From contig CAYQDB010000007.1 of NCBI GenBank assembly GCA_964416195.1, positions 62,001-126,000 of the forward strand: DNA of 64,000 bases. Reading direction: 5' to 3'. Source of the DNA: CAYQDB01 sp964416195 (GTDB taxonomy: Bacteria > Zixibacteria > MSB-5A5 > GN15 > FEB-12). The translations under genes and the position numbers were made by a program. Positions 8,908 through 16,267 of this stretch are shown piece by piece. How positions within the stretch are numbered: the first letter of the stretch is position 1; every line of letters starts with the position of its first letter. Below the pieces are notes generated by a model, which was given only the letters and a program-made list of their open reading frames with translations, was not told the DNA's origin and did not search any database.

Positions 8908-9855
8908 CTAACCCGCAGCAGGGCTTGCCGGTTCGGATTTCTTAGCGCTGTCGCCCGGTCGTATTCCCTCCACCATCGCCGCCAAGGAGGAGATAATGCC
9001 ACTCGCCTCATAGGGTAGGAATATCTTGCTGGCCTGTCCCTCGGCCAAACGGGGGAGCATTTCAAGATACTTGAGCGTTATCAGCTTTTCATCCGGTTTT
9101 CCGTCGTGAATAGCGCCGAATACTGAGAGAATCGCCTGCGCCTCACCTTCGGCGACAGTAAGCTGGCGGTATTTCTCAGCATTGGCCTTTTCCTTAACAG
9201 CCTGAGCAAAACCTTCCGCCTCGAGTATCTGGGATCGCTTGGAACCTTCCGCCTTTGTGATTTCCGATTGCCGAATGGCTTCGGCGTCAAGAATAGTAGC
9301 TCTCTTGTCGCGCTCCGCCTTCATCTGCCGGCTCATCGCTTCGGTTATGTCAACTGGCGGGTCGATACGCTGCAACTCAACACGGTTGACCTTAACTCCC
9401 CACTTGTCGGTGGCAGAGTCCAGGACATCGCGAAGCTGACCGTTTATTTCATCCCGTGACGTCAGGCAAGCGTCGAGGTCCAACTCCCCGAAGACGTTTC
9501 TGAGGTTGGTCTGGGCCAGCTTGGTAGCGGCGATGATGTAGTTGGAGATTTCGTAGCGGGAGCGGACCGGGTCGGTCACCTGAGCGTATATAATAGCGTC
9601 CACTTCCACGTTAACATTGTCCCTGGTGATTACCAGTTGTGGCGGCACATCCAGAACCACCTCGCGCATATCAACTTTTATGACTGTGTCGAAAAACGGC
9701 ACTATCATATTCAGTCCGGGCCCGAGAAGTCGCTGATACTTCCCCAGCCGCTCCACCAGTCCTTTCTCAAACGGCCGGATGATGCGAATGGACATCGAAA
9801 CGATTATGAAGGCAAACACACCCGCGATGACCAGAAATATGACAACTGGGTTCAT
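8908..9855 (-). CDS. SPFH/band 7 (stomatin/paraslipin-like) membrane protein
   Basis: This 315-residue protein has one N-terminal membrane segment (VVIFLVIAGVFAFIIVSMSI), then the SPFH domain (IIRPFEKGLVERLGKYQRLL, VDMREVVLDVPPQLVITRDN). An Ala/Glu-rich coiled coil follows at residues ~175-240 (AERDKRATILDAEAIRQSEI). This is the QmcA/stomatin family, which oligomerises in the inner membrane and is linked to lipid domains and membrane protease control. It starts 18 bases after nfeD with GGAGTAAGTT ahead of ATG. The nfeD-stomatin pair is a classical operon in which NfeD is the partner protein. A terminator follows. Confidence 0.9.
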   Translation of the reverse strand: MNPVVIFLVIAGVFAFIIVSMSIRIIRPFEKGLVERLGKYQRLLGPGLNMIVPFFDTVIKVDMREVVLDVPPQLVITRDNVNVEVDAIIYAQVTDPVRSRYEISNYIIAATKLAQTNLRNVFGELDLDACLTSRDEINGQLRDVLDSATDKWGVKVNRVELQRIDPPVDITEAMSRQMKAERDKRATILDAEAIRQSEITKAEGSKRSQILEAEGFAQAVKEKANAEKYRQLTVAEGEAQAILSVFGAIHDGKPDEKLITLKYLEMLPRLAEGQASKIFLPYEASGIISSLAAMVEGIRPGDSAKKSEPASPAAG

Positions 9856-9873
9856 AACTTACTCCTTTCCTTC

Positions 9874-10299
9874 TTATATCTTTTCCACATGCACCTTGGT
9901 GCCGGAAACATCCACTACTTTGACTTTCGTGTTCTCTTCGATCGCTTGTCCGGCTGTTGCCACCCAGATTTCACCCTCTATACGCACCTGACCGCCGAGG
10001 TCGGGATCGATGGTCTTCGTGACCAGGGCGACTTTACCTATCAGGGCATCGATATTTGACTTCTGGGGAGAGGGTTTGGTGATCTTTTTCGCTAGTGTTC
10101 TTGTCATTGGCAATAACACGATTGATATCGCTACAAACAAGCCAAGCTGCCAGTAGTAGGCCTCAGGATAGAAGTAACTGAAGATTCCCGATACCACCGA
10201 CCCTACCACAAAGCAAGCGAAGATGAGTGTGGGTGTCATCAACTCGAGGATCAAGAACAATACCACCGCCGCCATCCATATCCAGAACATTGTTGTCAT
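9874..10299 (-). CDS. NfeD family protein (short form)
   Basis: This 141-residue protein has about three to four membrane helices (FWIWMAAVVLFLILELMTP, LIFACFVVGSVVSGIFSYF, LGLFVAISIVLLPMT). A C-terminal OB-fold NfeD domain follows (IDALIGKVALVTKTIDPDLG, GQVRIEGEIWVATA). It is the short NfeD type lacking the ClpP-like protease domain and is encoded just upstream of its usual partner stomatin. An AAGGAG precedes the ATG. A membrane-protein quality-control role is proposed for the family; nothing here refines it. Confidence 0.88.
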   Translation of the reverse strand: MTTMFWIWMAAVVLFLILELMTPTLIFACFVVGSVVSGIFSYFYPEAYYWQLGLFVAISIVLLPMTRTLAKKITKPSPQKSNIDALIGKVALVTKTIDPDLGGQVRIEGEIWVATAGQAIEENTKVKVVDVSGTKVHVEKI

Positions 10300-10534
10300 C
10301 GGAGCTCCTTTCTAACGTCCTACACCTGTCTTAAGGTACCTTATTGCCTGGGCGTTTAGCTGTAATACTTGGCTACCTCTGCTGTATTCAAAAAAACTGT
10401 ATTCTAATAAATGAAAACCGTTTATTGCACACAGAGTCAACATAAATTGAAAGCGCTACAGATTGGGCCATATATGAGACATCTCGAAGTGATAAACCGG
10501 ATGACTTGCTCGTCATGGTGAGCGGAGTCGAACC
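10300..10534. other. Divergent intergenic region
   Basis: This region lies between nfeD (minus) and the methyltransferase (plus). It is AT-rich at 10380-10450 and must hold promoters for both directions, but no box pair stood out. Its right edge is the inverted repeat that overlaps the methyltransferase start. Confidence 0.4.
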
Positions 10535-10539
10535 ATGAC
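10512..10539. repeat. Inverted repeat overlapping a start codon
   Basis: GTCATGGT (10512-10519) is repeated inverted as ACCATGAC (10532-10539) around GAGCGGAGTCGA. The right arm contains the ATG of the methyltransferase and the central part supplies the only Shine-Dalgarno-like GAGCGGAG. Similar elements are common as dispersed repeats in other bacteria. Confidence 0.7.
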
Positions 10540-11299
10540 TAAGCCATACAGCAAATTTCCAGAGGTGTACGACCTAATGGGAGCGGACAGGCACTCAGCC
10601 AAAATGGTCAAGTACACTTTTAGGATCTTTCATAAGTTCAATATAAGAGCAACTTGTGGCCTGGACCTGTGCTGTGGAACAGGGACGGCAATTTCCCTCT
10701 TTCTTGACCAGGGGCTGTCGATGTCGGGGTTGGACCAAAGCGCCCCCATGCTGGCAGTGGCGGCCGGGAAGCTCAGGGGGCGGAAGGTGAAATTGTATCA
10801 GAAGTCACTGCCGAAATTCAAAATCCTTGAAACCAGCGACAGCAGCATGATTCGCAAATTCGATCTGATAACCTGCTTCTACGATTCGCTCAACTACCTG
10901 AAAAACGCGCGGGAACTGAAGACAGCGTTTTGCTCCGTGTTCAGGCATCTGAATAAAGGCGGGTGGTTCATTTTCGATATGAACACCTCGGCCGCCTTGA
11001 AGGTTATCTGGGGTGGGCAGGTCTATGCCGACGCTCGAGATGACGTGGCCTGGGTCTGGAGAAACGACTTCCACGACAAGACCATGTCGGCAACATGCCA
11101 TGCGACTTTCTTTGTAAAAAGAGGAAAGCTGTGGGAGCGATTCGATGAAGATCATCTCGAAAGAGCTTACAACAACGAGACGGTAAAACGTCTGCTGAGG
11201 GAAGCGGGCTTTCAGATCAAGGGGTTTTATCGTTGCTTCAGCTTTGAGAAACCAAGAAAGGGCAGCTACAGAATCTGCGGAGTGGTAAAGAGAGTCTAA
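10535..11299 (+). CDS. Class I SAM-dependent methyltransferase
   Basis: This 254-residue protein contains the SAM-binding glycine loop LDLCCGTGTAISLFLDQG (residues ~42-59), the acidic motif II (SGLDQSAPML), and post-motif FDLITCFYDSLNYL. The latter is typical of YjiC/BioC-like class I methyltransferases. The N-terminal YDLMGADRHSAKM helix is also family-typical. The substrate cannot be told from the sequence. It stands alone between divergent nfeD and a repeat cluster. The start codon lies inside an inverted repeat; no better start fits the conserved N-terminal helix. Confidence 0.8.
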   Translation: MTKPYSKFPEVYDLMGADRHSAKMVKYTFRIFHKFNIRATCGLDLCCGTGTAISLFLDQGLSMSGLDQSAPMLAVAAGKLRGRKVKLYQKSLPKFKILETSDSSMIRKFDLITCFYDSLNYLKNARELKTAFCSVFRHLNKGGWFIFDMNTSAALKVIWGGQVYADARDDVAWVWRNDFHDKTMSATCHATFFVKRGKLWERFDEDHLERAYNNETVKRLLREAGFQIKGFYRCFSFEKPRKGSYRICGVVKRV

Positions 11300-11394
11300 C
11301 CCACGCAGTTTATCATCATTCGCCGAGCAAGTCATTGCGAATCGTATAGACCGGCAGGTCAGGTTTCTACGAGACCTAACCTACTACACGAACT

Positions 11395-11493
11395 GGGAAG
11401 ATATAGACATCTGCCACTCACACAACTCTGTGTAGCAGCGGGCTTTATGTCCGCTGTCAAATGGCGGGAGACAAGCCCCGTTCCTACACGAAC
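11395..11493. repeat. ~95-bp palindromic repeat family R1, copy 1
   Basis: The copy runs from a degenerate GATATAGACATCTGCC through GCGGGCTTTATGTCCGCTGT to GGCGGGAGACAAGCCCCGTT and CCTACACGAAC. Internal complementarity (GCGGGCTT / AAGCCCC, GCGG / CCGC) suggests a folded structure. It is the most diverged of the local copies. Confidence 0.7.
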
Positions 11494-11653
11494 AGAAATT
11501 GGTGTTTCGCAGGGTCTTGCTCATAACGAAGTCGGAAGTGTGACCCTGCGAGTGGCCTCCCAAGTGCTTGCGTCCCAAAGGAGTTCCTTTTCGGTCGGGT
11601 CACACCTCGCCCCAGGGCGAGCCAAGACCCAACCGAACGCCAATGTACAGATA

Positions 11654-11750
11654 GGGCAGATGTAGACATATGCCGCTCACTAACTCCGCGTAGCGGCGGG
11701 CTTTATGTCCGCTGTCAAATGGCGGGAGGCAAGCCCCGTTCCTACACGAA
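11654..11750. repeat. R1 repeat, copy 2 (runs into the gap)
   Basis: GGCAGATGTAGACATATGCC is followed by CTAACTCCGCGTAGCGGCGG and the same GTCCGCTGTCAAATGGCGGG core as copies 1 and 3. It ends exactly at the start of the N run. Confidence 0.8.
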
Positions 11751-11850
11751 NNNNNNNNNNNNNNNNNNNNNNNNNNNNNNNNNNNNNNNNNNNNNNNNNN
11801 NNNNNNNNNNNNNNNNNNNNNNNNNNNNNNNNNNNNNNNNNNNNNNNNNN
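11751..11850. other. Assembly gap (100 N)
   Basis: Exactly 100 unresolved bases, the conventional placeholder for a gap of unknown size. Both flanks are copies of the same R1 repeat, so the break is most simply explained by repeat collapse. Confidence 1.
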
Positions 11851-11930
11851 GCGGGCTTTATGTCCGCTGTCAAATGGCGGGAGGCAAGCCCCGTTCCTAC
11901 ACGAACTGGGCAGATGTGGACATCTGCCAC
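11851..11930. repeat. R1 repeat, copy 3, with terminal palindrome
   Basis: It continues from the gap with GCGGGCTTTATGTCCGCTGT, through CAAGCCCCGTTCCTACACGA, to the palindrome GGCAGATGTGGACATCTGCC (~11909-11928). The same palindrome, with CC in its centre, stands alone at 41325-41344. Confidence 0.8.
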
Positions 11931-12003
11931 CCACGAATGGCCTCAGCGACAATATAGGGGAGTTATTTGTGATATGATCGGCAAGTTGATTTATGGTCAC
12001 TTC

Positions 12004-13731
12004 CTACAAGGGTCGTTGAAAGGATGCGCTCAGGCTAGCATCCTGGGCTGCAAAGGAGCCAGCCGGTTCGGACGAAAGCGGCAGATACCGCTTGAACTCA
12101 ATCAGAAATGTCGTTCCCTCTCCAAGCTGAGAGTTGACGCTCATGTTGAGCTTGAGAGCTGAGCAGATTCGGTGCACGATCGATAGCCCCAGCCCAGTGC
12201 CCTGCTTCTTCGTCGAATAGAACGGCTGGTATATCTTCTTCAGGTTCTGTTTGGCGATACCCGGCCCATTGTCGTGAACATATAGTGCAACGCTATCAGA
12301 AACGTCGTCAGCAACTAATCTGAAGGTGAGCTCACCCTCCTTTCCCTCGAAAGCCTCGCAGGCATTTACCACAAGGTTCAAAAGAAGCTGTTTCATCAGG
12401 TCCTCATCTCCAATAACGTACACGATAGATTCATCCGCCTCAAAATTGATGCGAATATTGGAGGTGAACGACTCATGGTGATGGAGTATCTGCACGACTT
12501 CATTTATGATGTGACACAGCTCCACCTTGGTGTACGCCGGGCGATCAATCTTAGCATACTGCAAAAACTCACTGAGAATCCGGCTGAGGCGGTGGGATTC
12601 CTTTACAATCAATTCCATGAGCCTGGCGTTTTCATCAGAGACCTCAAGCTCGCTCTTCAATACTTCTACCGAACCCGAAATTGACGCTAACGGATTGCGT
12701 ATCTCGTGGGCAATTGATGCCGACAGCTCACCGACCGCCGCCAGCCGGTCGGCAGTACGGACTTTCGCTTCAAGCTGCTTGGCCCTTGTGAGATCGGAAA
12801 AGATAGCTATCACGCCCCGTAACGCCTGATCCTCTTCCGTCAGAACGGAAGTTGACACCCCGAGGGGGATTTTCTCGGAGTCGCCGTTGATGATCTCGAT
12901 TTCCTCTCGCGGGTGAGGCATGCCGCGGTGAATCCCATCCATCAGGCTCACGGCAAGATCGGGCATGCGCTCGGCAAAGACCTCCTCACAACGCATTCCC
13001 TTGACTTGCTCTTCTCGATAACCAAGAATCCGCTCCGCTGCCCGGTTGAAAAAGATAATCCGCCCCCCAGCATCAACGGTCAGCAGACCGGAATTCAGGT
13101 GGCGCAAAATGTCGTCGGTTTCAAGTTTGGCCTGTTTGAGAGCCTGTGATGTATCGGCCAGTCGTTTGTCCTGAGCTTTCAAGCGTTCCGCCAGGTAACC
13201 GGAGATAAATGCAACTAAGTAGAAGATGAGGATATGCAGAAAGATGGCGTAGAACACATCGTCACGGGCGGAAAAGATCGTTTCAAGAGCTCGCAGCGAG
13301 AAATCCTGATCAGTGCCGCTGCTCAGTCCCAACCAGACAATGAAGCTGTAGGCAAGCGACACCAGTGAAGCAGTAATGAGTGTACCGACGAGACGGTAGG
13401 CCAGCGCCGCCGACACGATGGTGATGATAAACAGGGCCGAAAAAGGGGAACTGACGTTGCCTGTGGCGTAGATGATCCCCGATTCAAGGACAATCTCCAA
13501 CAGGAACTGCAGGGCTATGACGGTTACCGTGACACCGGTCAGACGCAGACGTCGACCCAAAAAGAGCAAGAGAGTGAAGGCCAGAGTGAAAACAGAATAG
13601 AGAACTAACCAGGTGTGTAGGAAGTCCGGATACCGCATCCAGAAGACAACAACTGAAAACAGAATTACAAAAGAGCCGAGCCGAAGCGGTATGAACCATC
13701 CGAGTTGTTGTGAGTGCTCTCTCTTCTCCAT
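12004..13731 (-). CDS. PilS-like membrane sensor histidine kinase
   Basis: This 575-residue protein has about six membrane helices in residues 15-180, a short coiled coil, and a PAS domain at ~205-315 (SGLLTVDAGGRIIFFNRAAE). The HisKA domain has phospho-acceptor H342 in SASIAHEIRNPLAS. The ATPase domain has N456 (NLVVNACEAF), DNGPGI (487-492) and GTGLGL (511-516). Six-helix plus PAS plus NtrB-type kinase is the PilS architecture, and the gene is the last of a pilus motor cluster. The cognate NtrC-like regulator PilR is not adjacent. An intrinsic terminator sits directly in front of the start codon, so it may be transcribed separately or by read-through. Confidence 0.85.
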   Translation of the reverse strand: MEKREHSQQLGWFIPLRLGSFVILFSVVVFWMRYPDFLHTWLVLYSVFTLAFTLLLFLGRRLRLTGVTVTVIALQFLLEIVLESGIIYATGNVSSPFSALFIITIVSAALAYRLVGTLITASLVSLAYSFIVWLGLSSGTDQDFSLRALETIFSARDDVFYAIFLHILIFYLVAFISGYLAERLKAQDKRLADTSQALKQAKLETDDILRHLNSGLLTVDAGGRIIFFNRAAERILGYREEQVKGMRCEEVFAERMPDLAVSLMDGIHRGMPHPREEIEIINGDSEKIPLGVSTSVLTEEDQALRGVIAIFSDLTRAKQLEAKVRTADRLAAVGELSASIAHEIRNPLASISGSVEVLKSELEVSDENARLMELIVKESHRLSRILSEFLQYAKIDRPAYTKVELCHIINEVVQILHHHESFTSNIRINFEADESIVYVIGDEDLMKQLLLNLVVNACEAFEGKEGELTFRLVADDVSDSVALYVHDNGPGIAKQNLKKIYQPFYSTKKQGTGLGLSIVHRICSALKLNMSVNSQLGEGTTFLIEFKRYLPLSSEPAGSFAAQDASLSASFQRPL

Positions 13732-13734
13732 AAA

Positions 13735-13761
13735 AAAGGAACGGCGCCTCGTGAGCGCCGT
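13735..13761 (-). terminator. Intrinsic terminator between pilC and the kinase gene
   Basis: On the minus strand ACGGCGC pairs with GCGCCGT around a 7-base loop and is followed by TCCTTTTTT. The T tract runs up to the kinase ATG at 13731. It lies 51 bases after the pilC stop codon. Confidence 0.75.
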
Positions 13762-13811
13762 TTGCCGTTACTTTGTCTTTCCCCTTTGCACGGATATCCT
13801 ACCCGCACACT

Positions 13812-15008
13812 TTATATCTTACCGATGATGTCAAACATCGGCAAATACATGGCTATCAGAATACCGCCTATGACAATGCCCATGAGCACAATAATAATCG
13901 GCTCGATCACCGATGTCAGGGCTGAGACAGCATCATCGACTTCTTCATCGTAGAAGTCAGCGATTTTGGAAAGCATCTCGTCGAGTCCACCGGTCTTTTC
14001 ACCGACCGAGATCATCTGTGTCACCATGGGTGGAAATACTCCCGACTCCTTCAAGGGCCCGGTAATAGTATCACCTTCGGCGATAGCCACTACCGATTTA
14101 TTAATGGCATTGGCAATGACATGGTTTCCGGAAGTCTTAGCTGTAATCTCCAGAGCCTCAAGGATGGAAACACCTGATGACAGCAGCGTCCCCAGTGTCC
14201 TGGTGAACCGAGCAACCGATGACTTGCGCACCAGGTTGCCAAGCACCGGCATGACCAGGAGCCCTTTATCGAACATCAGAGCACCGGAAGGAGTCTTCTT
14301 CCACCAAAGAAAACCGCCCAAGAGGCCAATCGTACCAAAAAAGAGGTAAAGAAAGTTTGCCTTCAGAAAATTCGAGATTTGCAGCACAATCTGCGTCGGT
14401 TTTGGGAGCTCGGCATTGAGGCCACCGAACATCTGGGCGAAGACGGGCACGATGAAGGTCAACATAGCGATAGTTACTCCAGTCGCCACCACGACAATGA
14501 CGGCCGGGTATACCATAGCGCCTTTGACTTTGCGCACGAGCTTATCGGCTTTTTCACGGTATACTGCCAGACGAACCAGGATGGCATCCAGAGCACCGCC
14601 CACCTCGCCAGCTTCAACCATGTTGGTGTACAGATGGTCAAAGATTTTTGGGTGGCGCGCCAGCGCTTCGGAAAGAGTAGCACCTCCCTGCACCCCCTCT
14701 TTGACTTGGGAGATAATCTTAGCCATCTCCTTGTTCTGCTGCTGGGTAGCCAGGATATCCAGACACTGAACCATCGGTAGCCCAGCGCCAATCATAGTGG
14801 CGAACTGGCGCGTGAAGCGTGAAACCTCAATCTTTTTCACGCCGGTGCCGATTTTGATCTGAATGTCGGGCGCCTTTTTGCCGATCGACTTGACCATAAT
14901 ACGGTTCTGCCTGAGGACCCGCTCGACATCCTGCTTGCTCTTAGCTTTCAGTTGACCCTGTACAGCAGCTCCCGCAAGGGTCTTACCTTTGTATTCAAAA
15001 ACTGGCAT
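13812..15008 (-). CDS. pilC: Type IV pilus inner-membrane platform protein PilC
   Basis: This 398-residue protein is a full-length GspF/PilC family member. It starts PVFEYKGKTLAGAAVQGQLK, then has two T2SSF domains (FTRQFATMIGAGLPMVQCLD at ~60-80 and FTRTLGTLLSSGVSILEALE at ~265-285), each with the conserved GEVGGALD or GEKTGGLDEML motif. Three membrane segments are visible (AVIVVVATGVTIAMLTFIVP, FLYLFFGTIGLLGGFLW, IIIVLMGIVIGGILIAMYLP). PilC sits in the inner membrane and couples the PilB/PilT ATPases to pilin addition and removal. It follows pilT by 27 bases with GGAAGGA ahead of ATG, in the pilB-pilT-pilC order. Confidence 0.95.
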   Translation of the reverse strand: MPVFEYKGKTLAGAAVQGQLKAKSKQDVERVLRQNRIMVKSIGKKAPDIQIKIGTGVKKIEVSRFTRQFATMIGAGLPMVQCLDILATQQQNKEMAKIISQVKEGVQGGATLSEALARHPKIFDHLYTNMVEAGEVGGALDAILVRLAVYREKADKLVRKVKGAMVYPAVIVVVATGVTIAMLTFIVPVFAQMFGGLNAELPKPTQIVLQISNFLKANFLYLFFGTIGLLGGFLWWKKTPSGALMFDKGLLVMPVLGNLVRKSSVARFTRTLGTLLSSGVSILEALEITAKTSGNHVIANAINKSVVAIAEGDTITGPLKESGVFPPMVTQMISVGEKTGGLDEMLSKIADFYDEEVDDAVSALTSVIEPIIIVLMGIVIGGILIAMYLPMFDIIGKI

Positions 15009-15035
15009 CAGCTTGATCCTTCCTCAACCTTCATG

Positions 15036-16112
15036 TTACGAAAAGGACGGCGTCTTCTGGCGTGACAGAGTCTCGCCCAGTTCCTGCGGGTTTTGGCTAT
15101 AGTTCATGGCGTCGTTGAGAGTAATCTTGCCCGCCAGATACAATTCCGCCAGCGACTGATTCATCGTTCTCATACCATATTTCTGTCCTGATTGTATCAT
15201 GGAATACATCTGGTGTATCTTATCATCACGAATAAGTGCGCGAACCGCCGGTGTGCATACCAACATCTCCAGCGCCAGTACCCGCCCACCGCCGATCTTC
15301 GCAATGAGCGTTTGAGAGATGATGGCCTGCAACGAGAATGACAGCGAAACGCGAATCTGCTCCTGCTGGTTGGTTGGAAACGAGTCCACTATGCGGTTGA
15401 TCGATTCGGCGGCCGAATTAGTATGCAGGGTAGCGAAGGCAAGGTGACCCGTTTCAGAAATAGATATGGCCGCCTCGATCGTTTCCAGGTCGCGCATCTC
15501 CCCGACGAGGACAACATCGGGATCCTCGCGCAGCGCATACTTCAACGCGATTGCAAATGAATTGGTGTCGGAGTACACCTCCCGCTGATTCACCAGGGCC
15601 GTCTGGTGACGATGCAGATATTCAATCGGGTCTTCGACGGTGATGATATGTACCGGCCTTTCCCGATTGATCTTATCGATTATCGCCGCTAAAGTGGTTG
15701 ACTTCCCTGATCCGGTCGGTCCTGTGACCAGCACTAACCCACGTGGCAGTTTGGCGAAATCAGCAATTACTTTGGGCAGACCCAACTCCTCGAACGACCT
15801 GACCCTGTATGGGATCTGGCGCAATGCAACGGCGATATTCCCTCGCTGCATGAAGAGGTTGCAACGAAACCGGCTCATCTTCTCAATACCAAATGAAAAA
15901 TCCAGCTCGGAATTCTGCTCGAATTTCAGCTTCTGTTTCTCATTGAGCATAGAGTAGGACAGCTTCTTGGTTTCATCGCTTGTAAGGTAGTCATAATTCA
16001 GTCTCTGTAGCTTGCCGTCAATTCTGACAACAGGTGGTGCGCCCACTGTAAGATGCAGATCAGAAGCATCCATTTTGACCATCTGTTCGAGAAGTTCTCT
16101 AAGTGTTACCAT
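15036..16112 (-). CDS. pilT: Pilus retraction ATPase PilT
   Basis: This 358-residue protein is a full-length PilT. It has the N-terminal DASDLHLTVGAPPVVRIDG, Walker A VTGPTGSGKSTT, Asp box TVEDPIEYLH, Walker B DPDVVLVGEMRD and His box TGHLAFATLHTNSA. The C-terminal AVRALIRDDK corresponds to the AIRNLIRE retraction motif, followed by the IQSGQKYGMRTMNQSLAELY signature. It powers depolymerisation of type IV pili and so twitching. It lies between pilB and pilC on the same strand, which supports one transcription unit. Confidence 0.95.
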   Translation of the reverse strand: MVTLRELLEQMVKMDASDLHLTVGAPPVVRIDGKLQRLNYDYLTSDETKKLSYSMLNEKQKLKFEQNSELDFSFGIEKMSRFRCNLFMQRGNIAVALRQIPYRVRSFEELGLPKVIADFAKLPRGLVLVTGPTGSGKSTTLAAIIDKINRERPVHIITVEDPIEYLHRHQTALVNQREVYSDTNSFAIALKYALREDPDVVLVGEMRDLETIEAAISISETGHLAFATLHTNSAAESINRIVDSFPTNQQEQIRVSLSFSLQAIISQTLIAKIGGGRVLALEMLVCTPAVRALIRDDKIHQMYSMIQSGQKYGMRTMNQSLAELYLAGKITLNDAMNYSQNPQELGETLSRQKTPSFS

Positions 16113-16267
16113 TCACTGCTCCCGACTGTCGAAGACTTCTGCAATTCGCACACATCTGGGTCTTGTTGTAGTATCGGAGTTTTAGGTCAAAACCTTGACT
16201 CAATTTCGGCTGACCGGCTATTGTAAGCCGTTGAAGGACAATAAAGTGTGGGGGGTCGGCGGAAACG

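Larger units (their letters stand above)
11300..12003. other. Non-coding repeat cluster with assembly gap
   Basis: This stretch holds no supportable gene. It contains a short GGTCAGGTTTC...GAGACCTAACC hairpin (~11356-11378), at least three copies of a ~95-base repeat, a segment of about 160 bases of unrelated sequence (11494-11653), and 100 Ns. Any frames crossing it are repeat-derived. Confidence 0.75.

Noticed and set aside
11447..12162. Frames crossing the R1 repeats and the N gap
   Set aside because: They are translations of repeat copies and of undefined bases.
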